A DNA stretch of 64,000 nt, taken from positions 143,769 to 207,768 of the forward strand of contig QQUF01000040.1 of the NCBI GenBank assembly GCA_008501735.1, given 5' to 3'. The translations under genes and the position numbers were made by a program. This DNA is from Calditrichota bacterium (GTDB lineage Bacteria; CLD3). The notes under the pieces are model-generated. The model saw nothing but the letters and a program-made list of their open reading frames with translations. It did not search any database and was not told the DNA's origin. Below, one piece after another: positions 42,396 through 50,890 of the stretch. Numbering within the stretch: position 1 is the stretch's first letter; each line of letters opens with the position of its first letter.

Positions 42396-42974
42396 TTAAT
42401 TTTCTAAGAGTGAAAAATCAACTCTTTCGTAAATTTTTTTAACTGCTACTTCACAATTTGGAGAATTTAATGAAAAAAAATCTTCTAAAGAAACAATCTC
42501 TTTCAAACTCCAAACTCCTTTTTCATCTTTATGAAAATGTTCAATTCTTACTTCCGATTGAGAAACCAAAACGTAATCGGTTAAGCTTTCCAAACTTCTG
42601 TAAAGCATAAATTTTGTTCCTCTGTCGTAATCCTTTGTTGACTCCGATAGAACGTCAAAAATGACTTTGGGATTTGAAATCGTGTCTTGTCGATTTTCAT
42701 AAAATTTAATTTCACCACAAACTACAAAAATATCAGGGTAAGTGAAAAACTCATTTTGCGCTTGAACTCTTAAGCCAATGAAAAAGACTTCACAGATTTC
42801 CTTTTCTAAACAATCCATTAATAAAGCCGTCAAACTTCCAGAAATTCGATTATGGTTTGCTGTTCCACTTTCCATTTCTTGAATTTTTCCTTTGTGAAAT
42901 TGATGTCTTGATTCAGAAAATTCTTCCAAATCAAAGTACTCTTGCAAAGTCGAATTTTTTTCTAAGTTTTTCAT
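42396..42974 (-). CDS. Uma2-family (DUF820) putative endonuclease
   Basis: This 192-residue protein shows the PD-(D/E)XK-type layout of the family: TLQEYFDLEEFSESRHQFHKG at the start, then YPDIFVVCG and VIFDVLSESTKDYDRGTK containing candidate catalytic Asp, Glu/Asp and Lys. ATG at 42974 is preferred over an upstream TTG at 43004 because GGA lies 6-8 nt upstream and the family N-terminus starts there. Family members are restriction-endonuclease-like but their substrates are mostly unknown. It lies between ispG and pruA. Confidence 0.8.
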   Translation of the reverse strand: MKNLEKNSTLQEYFDLEEFSESRHQFHKGKIQEMESGTANHNRISGSLTALLMDCLEKEICEVFFIGLRVQAQNEFFTYPDIFVVCGEIKFYENRQDTISNPKVIFDVLSESTKDYDRGTKFMLYRSLESLTDYVLVSQSEVRIEHFHKDEKGVWSLKEIVSLEDFFSLNSPNCEVAVKKIYERVDFSLLEN

Positions 42975-43006
42975 TTTTTCCAATTTTGCGGTGCTAACGC
43001 TCAAAA

Positions 43007-45064
43007 CTACACTTTTTCAATCCATTTATCATTTTCTTTAATCAAGTCAACAAGTCGGTCAACCGCTTCAATTTCTGGAATTCCCGTTTTGACACACTCT
43101 TTTCCGACAAACAAATTTATCTTTCCCGGAACTGAACCAACGTAACCAAAATCTGCGTCAGCCATTTCTCCCGGACCATTTACGATGCAACCCATTATTG
43201 CGATTTTTACACCTACTAAGTGGTCAGTTCGTTTTTTGATTTTTTCGGTTACTTCTTGTAAGTCAAAAAGAGTTCTTCCACAACTCGGGCAAGAAATGAA
43301 ATCAGTTTTGGAAATTCTTGTTCTTGTCGCTTGTAAAATTCCGTAAGAGACACGAGCCAAAATTTCAGGATTTCCACTTCCGACAACCAAAACCGAGTCG
43401 CCAATTCCGTCGCAAAGCAAAGAACCGATTTCTGTCGCACTTCGCAAAAGTTGTTCCTCTTCTTCACCGAATGTGTTGGCAATTAAAGTGATGGGCAGTT
43501 TTGATTCTTTGTTTTCTAAAAACGCAGTTAGAAATCTGTAAAAAGGGACTGAACTAATTCCGGGTGAAGTTTTGAACGAAAAAGTAAGGTTTTCAAAATC
43601 CGTTTTTAAAATGGAATTAAGTTTTTCTTCTAAAATTTCAAAAGTAGAATCGGAGTCAATTTTAAAACAAATCTCTAACAACCTTTCTGAATTTTTTGCG
43701 AAAGAAATTGATTGAGTCAAAGTAGAGTTTTTTGTCCCATTTTCAACTAAAAGTGCAAACTTTGAAGCAACACTTTTGAACTTTTCAAAAACTTTTGCAC
43801 TTGAAGATTCAACTGTTAAAGCATTAAAAAAATCAGAGTTAAGTTTTTGTGCTTTTTTTACGAAGGTCTCAAATTTTTCAGCTTCACTTTCCTCAATCCA
43901 AAATCTAATAATTTCGGTTTTTGATTCTGCTTTTAAGCAATCATTTATAATTTTTACTGTTTCGGGGAAGTGTTCAAAGTCCTCAAAAAATTGCGTTTCA
44001 ACAGGAAGTGTGTAGTTTCCACCAAAGTTGAAAGTGCCGTTTTGGAGTTCAATTGTCTCACGTTTCTCGTAAACAAAAGGATTCCGTTTTTCTGAAATCT
44101 CTGAGTGTCTCACTCCGAGTGAGGCTCTCAGTTTTGATTCCGACTGAGAGCCTGAACTTGAAGTCAGACCCTCAGAAGAAATAAATTGATTGTATTTTTT
44201 AGCTAAAGCATAGGCGACAGGAATTTCGTGAATTGAGTCCTCTGTTAGCGAAACTCGAATTGTGTCGCCAATTCCGTCTTCAAGCAAAGAGCCAATTCCG
44301 ACAGCGGATTTAATTCTTCCGTCTTCTCCATCGCCTGCTTCCGTTACTCCAAGATGAAACGGATAATCCATTCCAAACTCGTACATTCTTGAGGCAAGAA
44401 GCCTGTAAGCCTGAATCATTACTTGAGCATTTGAGGCTTTCATCGAAATTATTAAATCTTTGTAGTTGTAAGATTCGCAGATTCTGACAAACTCTAGTGC
44501 TGACTCAACCATTCCTTCAGGAGTGTCGCCAAAACGATTCATAATTCTGTCTGAAAGTGAACCGTGATTTGTTCCGATTCTCATTGAAACGCCGTTAGTT
44601 TTACATTTTTTTACGAGAGGTGCAAATTTTTTTTCTATTCTTTCAAGTTCAGCTTGGTACTCAGAATCTGTGTATTCCAAAATTGCAAATTTCTTTTTGT
44701 CTGCAAAATTACCTGGATTGATTCTGACTTTATCCACAAAATCTGCTGCAATCATTGCTGCGTCAGGTTTGAAGTGAATGTCTGCAACGAGTGGAATTTT
44801 ATAGCCTCGTTTATGAATTGCCTCACGAATATTTTTTAAATTTTGGGCTTCTTTTAGTGAAGGAGCTGTGATTCTTACGACTTCACAACCTGCTTCGTAA
44901 AGTTCGATTGCCTCTTTTACGGTCTTTTCCGTGTCCATTGTGTGGGAAATTGTCATTGACTGAATTCGGATTGGATTGTTTCCGCCGACAGGAACATCAC
45001 CGACATTTACAACTCGTGTTGGTCTGCGTTTCCAAGAAAAATTATTTTCACAATATTTTTGCAT
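43007..45064 (-). CDS. ispG: 4-hydroxy-3-methylbut-2-enyl diphosphate synthase, long form
   Basis: This 685-residue iron-sulfur enzyme makes HMBPP in the MEP isoprenoid pathway. The N-terminal TIM barrel runs to about 290, with VRINPGNFADKKKF and MRIGTNHGSLSDR. A central extra domain (about 330-560) marks the form found in Bacteroidota, Chlorobiota and Chlamydiae. The C-terminal cluster domain has Cys ligands in CPSCGRTLFDLQ and GCIVNGPGEMADADFG. A repeat-derived segment encodes residues about 295-325 (SGSQSESKLRASLGVRHSEI) at the barrel/insert border. The gene is divergent from the PAS-HisKA gene. Confidence 0.95.
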   Translation of the reverse strand: MQKYCENNFSWKRRPTRVVNVGDVPVGGNNPIRIQSMTISHTMDTEKTVKEAIELYEAGCEVVRITAPSLKEAQNLKNIREAIHKRGYKIPLVADIHFKPDAAMIAADFVDKVRINPGNFADKKKFAILEYTDSEYQAELERIEKKFAPLVKKCKTNGVSMRIGTNHGSLSDRIMNRFGDTPEGMVESALEFVRICESYNYKDLIISMKASNAQVMIQAYRLLASRMYEFGMDYPFHLGVTEAGDGEDGRIKSAVGIGSLLEDGIGDTIRVSLTEDSIHEIPVAYALAKKYNQFISSEGLTSSSGSQSESKLRASLGVRHSEISEKRNPFVYEKRETIELQNGTFNFGGNYTLPVETQFFEDFEHFPETVKIINDCLKAESKTEIIRFWIEESEAEKFETFVKKAQKLNSDFFNALTVESSSAKVFEKFKSVASKFALLVENGTKNSTLTQSISFAKNSERLLEICFKIDSDSTFEILEEKLNSILKTDFENLTFSFKTSPGISSVPFYRFLTAFLENKESKLPITLIANTFGEEEEQLLRSATEIGSLLCDGIGDSVLVVGSGNPEILARVSYGILQATRTRISKTDFISCPSCGRTLFDLQEVTEKIKKRTDHLVGVKIAIMGCIVNGPGEMADADFGYVGSVPGKINLFVGKECVKTGIPEIEAVDRLVDLIKENDKWIEKV
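44091..44178. repeat. Repeat element inside ispG
   Basis: This stretch contains CTCACTCCGAGTGAG (7-bp hairpin), then AGGCTCTCAGT (44122-44132) pairing with 44143-44153, then CTGAACTTGAAGTCAG. A related copy lies in the intergenic region 60177-60254, sharing CTCACTC-GAGTGAGGCTCTCAG order and the distal GACTTGGAGTC-type arm. In ispG it is translated in frame. Confidence 0.75.
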
Positions 45065-45246
45065 TTTTTGACTTTCAGTGTTTTAATAAAATCGGGAAAA
45101 TTTAAGTTTTTGTAAAATTTTTTACACTAAAAAAAGAAATTAAGGGCTAAATTATATTTATCTCAATTCATTTCTTAGGAATTTATTTGTTTACGAATGG
45201 ATTTAAAACCTTTAGATAAGCAAACTTTTAAATAGTAGAAGTAAAA

Positions 45247-46017
45247 ATGCAAGAAACACAAGTTGAAAAATTAAATCAAGACATCAAATCTTTACAAGAA
45301 CAACTTGAAAAGGCAGAACAAAAAATTGCTACAACAGAAAAGAATTTTGAAAAACTTCGTGAAAAATTTGACTTAGTTTTTAAAAATACAATTGATATTT
45401 TTATGTTAGTTAGTGCGGTTACAGGAAAAATTTTTGATGTTAGTAGTTCTGTAAAGGAACATTTGGGGTATGAATCTGATGAATTAATAGGTAAAAAATT
45501 TGTTGAACTTTTTCCTCCTGAAGCAGAGGCACAAGGTGAGGTGATATTCGATAAAATAAGAATTTTCGATGGTGTTTTTGCTGAAGAAACTTTTTACAAA
45601 AATGATGGTTCTATTTGTTTTATGGATTTATCTGCTTTTATGGGAGAAATGGCTGGGACTAAGGTAATTTTTGCAACTTTAAGAGACGTTTCGGAAAGAA
45701 AGAAGAGAATTGAAGAAGTTGAAAAAGTTAAAAAAATGGAAGGTGCCTTAGCTATGTCAGGAGCTGTTAGTCACGAATTAAACCAACCTTTACAAATAAT
45801 CATAGGCTTTTCAGACTTAATAATTAAGGATAAAATAGACAAAGAAAAACTTGATGTTTATCTAAGTAAAATTAAAATTCAGTCGAAAAGAATGTCTAAA
45901 ATAATTGGCAAACTCACAAATATTACAGAATATAAAACTTTAAAATATATTGATTCATTTGAAATTATGGATATAAATGGTACAGAAGAAGAAACTGAGA
46001 ATCAAAATCTAACCTAA
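45247..46017 (+). CDS. PAS-HisKA protein lacking an ATPase domain
   Basis: This 256-residue protein has a coiled coil (1-45), a PAS sensor domain (about 45-155, with VSSSVKEHLGYESDELIGK), and a HisKA dimerisation domain with H176 in VSHELNQPLQIIIG. It ends about 60 residues later with no N, G1 or G2 box, so it cannot autophosphorylate alone. No transmembrane helix is seen; it is cytoplasmic. The next gene starts 19 nt downstream. It may be phosphorylated by another kinase, or serve as a signal-binding scaffold for the downstream fusion protein. Confidence 0.85.
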   Translation: MQETQVEKLNQDIKSLQEQLEKAEQKIATTEKNFEKLREKFDLVFKNTIDIFMLVSAVTGKIFDVSSSVKEHLGYESDELIGKKFVELFPPEAEAQGEVIFDKIRIFDGVFAEETFYKNDGSICFMDLSAFMGEMAGTKVIFATLRDVSERKKRIEEVEKVKKMEGALAMSGAVSHELNQPLQIIIGFSDLIIKDKIDKEKLDVYLSKIKIQSKRMSKIIGKLTNITEYKTLKYIDSFEIMDINGTEEETENQNLT

Positions 46018-46036
46018 AAATTCGGAGGAATTCGAG

Positions 46037-48835
46037 ATGACTTCCAAAGAATCAAAATCATTTGTTCAATCCACAATAGAATACTTTTGGGACGTGAACG
46101 ACCTTGAGAAACGAACTCACCAATTACGTAAAAAAATCAAAAACATTTTTGAACACGAAAGTCTTAACTACGAAAGCCTAAGGGATTTAGCAGTTTTAAT
46201 GATTTTCTACGGAACTCCACTTGACATTAGTGAAATTGTTGGAATGAAAGTCAGCAATTTAGAAAAAGTTGAAATGGGAAGATTTAAGCTAAACCTTAAA
46301 TCAGATGATGGTAGAAAGGAAAGGACTTTTGTGTTATCTACAGAAGTTTCAAATGCAATCGAGAAAATGATTCAAGTTGCTGAAATTCCCGAATATGCTC
46401 ATCTTTTTGTAAACCAAAACGAAAATCCGCTTTCGCACCCCGAACTTTTCAGAATTGTCCAAAATTATTCGAATGAAAAACTGCTTCGTCAAGTTGGTGC
46501 AGATTCGCGTTTGACTGTTCGTGACCAATATATGGTTTTACCAACTCCTGCAAGGCTTCAAGCAAACCCGAATTACTCTGGCAAAGATGTTACAATTGCA
46601 TTTTTAGATTCAGGGTTTTATCCACACCCAGATTTAGTTCAGCCGACAAACCGAATTTTGAAATACATTGATTTGACAGGAAGAAACGTTCCTTTAGAAG
46701 AACCAAATCTTGATGCTTGGCACGGAACGATGACAACTGTTTGTTGTGCTGGAAACGGCTATTCTTCAAATGGACTTTACAGTGGAATTGCCAAAAATGC
46801 GAATCTCGTTTTACTCGCAGTCGGTGAAGATGGCGGAATTGACAGAGACAATATTTTAAAAGGAATTCGTTGGGTAATTTCAAATCGTGAAAAATATAAC
46901 ATTAAGGTTTTAAACATTTCTTTAGGAAGTGGACTTGAAATTTCCTTCAGAAGCAGTCCGATTGATGAAGCCGCAGAACTTGCGATTCAAGCTGGAATTG
47001 TTGTCGTTGCAGCTGCTGGAAATGACCCGTTTAGACCGAGTGTTCCTCCTGCAAATTCGCCAAATGTAATTACTGTTGGTGGTTTCAATGACAAAAATGT
47101 TCCTTTTGAAACAAATTACTCGGCTTACCATTCGCAGTTTGGAAAAACAATTGACGGCTTGACTAAACCGGAAATTACTGCTCCTGGAACTTTAATCGCT
47201 GCTCCGATTCTACCCAAAACTCCACTCTTTGACAAAGCAAGAGTTCTGTTTTATTTGAAGTCAATTCCAGATTCTGACTTAAAGCAAGAAATTAAAAAGC
47301 TGACTAAAGTTCTTGAACTTGAAAAAGAAGAGATTCCAAAAATACCTCAAGAATTAAGGAAATTAATAGACTCACTAATTCAAAGAAACAAACTAATTTC
47401 TCCAACTTTTCAGCACGTTGACGGAACTTCTTTTGGAGCTCCTGTTGTTTGTTCGGTTGTTGCTCAAATGGTTGAAGCGAACCCAAATTTGCCACCTGAT
47501 TTGATTCGTGAAGTTTTGATTAGCACAGCAGTTTCTATCCCTCACATTCCACGAGAACGTCAAGGTTACGGAACAATTAATGCGATGGAAGCAGTTGAAT
47601 CGGTTGAAAGAGATGAATTTTTGCACTTTGTTACCCAAAAAGATTTCCCAAAAGTAGAAGGAAACCAAGTTACTTTTCATTTTGACGGTGGTGAAGATTG
47701 GGAAAAAGTTTCAGTTGCAGGAGATTTTAATAAATGGGACTCTAAAGCTAATCCACTCACTAAAATTAATGGAAATTGGGAAGCAAAAGTTGAAGTTAAG
47801 TTTCCTGGTCAGTACCGTTATAAATTTGTTCTTAACAATCATTTTTGGATTGAAGACCAGAAAAATAATGATGCCGAACCCGATTCTTTTGGTGGAATGA
47901 ATTCAGTTTTTGAAATAAATGAATACTCTTACTCCGAAGAGTCTTTTAATGAAATTTTCAAAATTTTGCACGTTGATAAAAACGAAAATTTGCGTGAAAA
48001 TGCTCTCAGTGCTTTGGATTTTAATTTTCGTTGGCAATCCTCTGCGAGAAGTTCTCAAGTTTTCAATTACTTCCAAAAATGTATGGAAAATGTTTTAGCA
48101 AAACTTGATTCTGAACCACCCAAAAAAGGCTTAGAAATTATTCAACTTTATAACTGTGGAACAATTCTTAGAACTAAAGATTTTTGCATTGGAATTGACA
48201 TTGTTACAACTCGTCACGTTTGGGGAGTGAACTGGAAAATTTCTGAAAAAATTGCATCAAAATTGACTGACAAATTAGATTTACTTCTTGTTACTCAAAG
48301 ACTTCCTGACCATTTAGACATCGACATTATTCACCAAATGCTTCGAAGAGACAAAGATGTTGTTGTTCCACAAGAAGACAAAGATTTGATTTCAAGCGAA
48401 TGCCAAGGGATAATGCCTTCAGGAAATCTTAATTTCAAATTTGGGAAAACAAATCTAAAGATTAACGCCTCAAGAGCTTTGCACAGTTTTGACGGAGGTC
48501 GCAAAATCACGCAAAGAAATTATGAGTTGAAGTTTAACCGCAAAAAAATACTTTTTCTTGCCGACCACGATTACACAAAGTTCTTGGACTCCGGTGGAAA
48601 AGTTGATATTTTATTTGCTAAAATTGGTGAGCTAAATCTTGATTTTACACCGATTGAAGCAAGGGAAATTTTACTTAAAAAAGTTCAACCAAAACTTTTA
48701 ATTCCAACTCACATTGCCGAACTTGGTCATCCTGTTGAATCTGGTCAAGGAAGTTACGACAAAGTTGCTGACAGTCTTAGAGGGTGTGAAATTAATTATA
48801 AAATGTTAAGTTGGAGTGAAAGTTTATTCATTTAA
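46037..48835 (+). CDS. Recombinase-like/subtilase/CBM48/beta-lactamase-fold fusion protein
   Basis: This 932-residue protein joins four recognisable parts. Residues 40-150 resemble the tyrosine-recombinase catalytic core (LRDLAVLMIFYG, VGMKVSNLE, KERTFVLS), but the usual catalytic Arg after the Gly-Thr turn is Asp (GTPLDISEIVG). Residues 183-520 are a subtilisin-family protease with D191, H229, N329 and S465 (GTSFGAP); a helical insert lies at 393-455. Residues 540-630 are a CBM48/AMPK glycogen-binding-like domain (VSVAGDFNKWD). Residues 700-925 look like a metallo-beta-lactamase fold, with TQRLPDHLD and IPTHIAELGH and only part of the metal ligands. No signal peptide: it is cytoplasmic. GGAGGAATTC precedes the ATG. 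Confidence 0.8.
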   Translation: MTSKESKSFVQSTIEYFWDVNDLEKRTHQLRKKIKNIFEHESLNYESLRDLAVLMIFYGTPLDISEIVGMKVSNLEKVEMGRFKLNLKSDDGRKERTFVLSTEVSNAIEKMIQVAEIPEYAHLFVNQNENPLSHPELFRIVQNYSNEKLLRQVGADSRLTVRDQYMVLPTPARLQANPNYSGKDVTIAFLDSGFYPHPDLVQPTNRILKYIDLTGRNVPLEEPNLDAWHGTMTTVCCAGNGYSSNGLYSGIAKNANLVLLAVGEDGGIDRDNILKGIRWVISNREKYNIKVLNISLGSGLEISFRSSPIDEAAELAIQAGIVVVAAAGNDPFRPSVPPANSPNVITVGGFNDKNVPFETNYSAYHSQFGKTIDGLTKPEITAPGTLIAAPILPKTPLFDKARVLFYLKSIPDSDLKQEIKKLTKVLELEKEEIPKIPQELRKLIDSLIQRNKLISPTFQHVDGTSFGAPVVCSVVAQMVEANPNLPPDLIREVLISTAVSIPHIPRERQGYGTINAMEAVESVERDEFLHFVTQKDFPKVEGNQVTFHFDGGEDWEKVSVAGDFNKWDSKANPLTKINGNWEAKVEVKFPGQYRYKFVLNNHFWIEDQKNNDAEPDSFGGMNSVFEINEYSYSEESFNEIFKILHVDKNENLRENALSALDFNFRWQSSARSSQVFNYFQKCMENVLAKLDSEPPKKGLEIIQLYNCGTILRTKDFCIGIDIVTTRHVWGVNWKISEKIASKLTDKLDLLLVTQRLPDHLDIDIIHQMLRRDKDVVVPQEDKDLISSECQGIMPSGNLNFKFGKTNLKINASRALHSFDGGRKITQRNYELKFNRKKILFLADHDYTKFLDSGGKVDILFAKIGELNLDFTPIEAREILLKKVQPKLLIPTHIAELGHPVESGQGSYDKVADSLRGCEINYKMLSWSESLFI

Positions 48836-48849
48836 AAAAGGGCAAAATT

Positions 48850-49224
48850 ATGAAATTAGAACACTTGAAAACAATACTCATCATTTTTATGGTTGGGGTA
48901 ATTTGGAATATTTTCCAAATGGCTTATAATTTTGATACTTCAACAACAGTAATTTTTATTGATTTAGCAATAATTATCTTATCAATTATTGCTTGTTTTG
49001 CCTTTGCTAAAAATTATAACCAAACAGCAGGAATGTTTATCATTGCAAGTTCAAATATTCACTTGGTCAGTTTTTTAATGGATATTTTTACAGGAAGATT
49101 TGAACTTAATTTATTTCTGTTTCAAATTCCTTCAATCATAATTGGGTTATTAATTTTAAAATGGTTCGCTAAAACTCGTAATGAGCGAAAAGAAATGCAT
49201 ACAAAAGGTGAGTTCTGCGTTTAG
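48850..49224 (+). CDS. Small four-helix membrane protein
   Basis: This 124-residue protein has four hydrophobic segments (about 8-26, 33-50, 59-78, 88-108) and a short basic tail. No family is recognised. It starts 14 nt after the fusion gene, so the three genes from 45247 form a likely operon. It might anchor or be a substrate of the protease, but nothing in the sequence shows this. Confidence 0.6.
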   Translation: MKLEHLKTILIIFMVGVIWNIFQMAYNFDTSTTVIFIDLAIIILSIIACFAFAKNYNQTAGMFIIASSNIHLVSFLMDIFTGRFELNLFLFQIPSIIIGLLILKWFAKTRNERKEMHTKGEFCV

Positions 49225-49230
49225 TTTTAG

Positions 49231-50109
49231 TTAAAGATACCCATATTTTTTAAGGTGATTTTCAAGGGCTTGCGAAAGGTCATTTTGTTGCTTTTTGTTT
49301 AAGTCCTTTTTCCATTTAGAGTTTGTATCTCTCACACTAAAATTATTAATCGTTTTTTCGAATTCACTGCTCCATTTGAGTTCCGAAAATTCTGTTACCA
49401 TTTTGAATATTCTCATTGGATTTTCACACAAATCTTCATATTTGATTTCAAGAAGATTTTCTTTTTTTACTAATTTCTTAGATATTTCATAAGAATCCAT
49501 CATAATCTTCCACTGAATTCCAGCTAAAACAATAAATGACTGTTCGGAATCTTCCCATTCTTTACGGTAATTTGATGGTAGTTTTCCCCAACGCCACTTA
49601 TAATCTCCTTGCCAACCTAACCAAAAATTTACATTCACAAGAGAATTTGCTACTGCTCTGCCATCTCGAATTACGTGAATAAACTTTGCGTCTTCAAAAA
49701 TTTCTGACAAAAACCCAACTCTTGACCAACCTGTAATTTTTACTAACAATCTGTTTCGTTTTTCTGTTTTGAGTTGTGAAATTATTTTTAGAAGTTTGTA
49801 TCTGTTTCGTTCTGAAACATCTTCTGCATAAATATCTCTAAAGGTTGAACTAAAACCATTACAATGAAAATCCCAAAAAGAATATCTTTCGCTTGCTTCA
49901 AACTTCTTTTTTAAAAATTTCCCAATTATTGGGTAATCAATCAGTTCCATCAGTTGAGTATTATATTGGGGTTTATTCGGGTATTTATCGCAAAGTTGTG
50001 AAAGCCAGTAAAGGTTCGGGTGTTCGGAAAACATTGTGTTAAAAATCGTAGTTCCACTTCTTCCTGTGCCGAAAATAAAAATAGGTTTTTGGATTTTTTC
50101 TAAGGACAT
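49231..50109 (-). CDS. Sulfotransferase family protein
   Basis: This 292-residue cytosolic enzyme starts with the PAPS 5'-phosphosulfate loop IFGTGRSGTTIFNTMF (residues 11-26) and has the 3'-phosphate motif FIHVIRDGRAVANSL (about 142-156). It should transfer sulfate from PAPS to a hydroxyl or amino group of a carbohydrate or other small acceptor. The DG-rich dinucleotide pattern and lack of a signal peptide fit a soluble sulfotransferase. It is convergent with the small membrane-protein gene and divergent from the response regulator. Confidence 0.88.
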   Translation of the reverse strand: MSLEKIQKPIFIFGTGRSGTTIFNTMFSEHPNLYWLSQLCDKYPNKPQYNTQLMELIDYPIIGKFLKKKFEASERYSFWDFHCNGFSSTFRDIYAEDVSERNRYKLLKIISQLKTEKRNRLLVKITGWSRVGFLSEIFEDAKFIHVIRDGRAVANSLVNVNFWLGWQGDYKWRWGKLPSNYRKEWEDSEQSFIVLAGIQWKIMMDSYEISKKLVKKENLLEIKYEDLCENPMRIFKMVTEFSELKWSSEFEKTINNFSVRDTNSKWKKDLNKKQQNDLSQALENHLKKYGYL

Positions 50110-50212
50110 AAAATTAAGTTTATTAAAATTTAGTGAGAAACTATTTGGAATTTACTTAATTTCTTTAAATCGTAAACAGGTTTTGTTTTTAATTTTTTAT
50201 CAAGATTTTAAA

Positions 50213-50890
50213 ATGCGAATTCTAATTATTGAAGACGACAAAAAAATTGTCAATGCTCTAACGAAAGGTCTAAAATCCGAAGGGTTTGCTATTGACTTTG
50301 CAAACGACGGCGAAAGCGGTGAAGAACTTGCTTTTGTCAATGATTACGACGCAATAATTTTGGATTTGATGCTTCCAAAACAAGACGGTTGGACAACTTG
50401 CAAAAATCTCCGTGAACAAAAAATTCTCACTCCAATCTTAATGCTTACAGCTCTTGATGACGTAGAAGATCGAATCAAAGGTCTCAATCTTGGTGCTGAC
50501 GATTACCTTCCAAAGCCTTTTCACTTCGGTGAACTTTTGGCAAGACTTCGTTCTTTAATCCGCAGAAACAGTGAAGACAGAACTTCGGTTCTTGAGCATT
50601 TTGGAATCACTTTGAACTTGGATTCTCACACTGCTTTTCGTGAAGGAAAGGAGATTTCTTTGACAACAAAAGAGTTTGCACTGCTCGAACTTTTTATGCT
50701 AAACCCAAATAAAATCTTGAGCCAAAGTCGAATTTTTGAACATTTGTGGGATATGAATTTTGACCCGAAAAGTAATGTCTTGGTAGCTTTTATAAAATAT
50801 TTGCGAAAGAAAATTGACAACGATTTTGACAAAAGATTGATTCACACTGTTCGAGGTTCGGGTTACATTTTTAGCGATAAAGAGTCGTAA
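50213..50890 (+). CDS. OmpR/PhoB-family response regulator
   Basis: This 225-residue regulator has a receiver domain (D51 phosphoacceptor, DD at 8-9, K of PKPFHF) and a C-terminal winged helix (about 130-225). The start at 50213 is chosen because it begins MRILIIEDD; a longer open frame reaches back to 50036 but overlaps the sulfotransferase gene and adds no conserved sequence. The partner kinase follows with no gap: its ATG directly follows this stop codon. Confidence 0.94.
   Translation: MRILIIEDDKKIVNALTKGLKSEGFAIDFANDGESGEELAFVNDYDAIILDLMLPKQDGWTTCKNLREQKILTPILMLTALDDVEDRIKGLNLGADDYLPKPFHFGELLARLRSLIRRNSEDRTSVLEHFGITLNLDSHTAFREGKEISLTTKEFALLELFMLNPNKILSQSRIFEHLWDMNFDPKSNVLVAFIKYLRKKIDNDFDKRLIHTVRGSGYIFSDKES

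Noticed and set aside
42396-42974. Uma2 protein as part of a defence system
   Set aside because: It lies between housekeeping genes ispG and pruA with no partner methylase or effector.
42975-43004. TTG start for the Uma2 gene
   Set aside because: The ATG at 42974 has a better placed ribosome site and matches the family N-terminus.
49404-49413. Another TGAATATTCT core
   Set aside because: It lies in the middle of the sulfotransferase gene, lacks the outer palindromic bases and has no sigma-54-type promoter nearby.
50036-50212. Longer start for the OmpR-type regulator
   Set aside because: The extra 59 residues overlap the sulfotransferase gene and precede the universal MRILIIEDD start.
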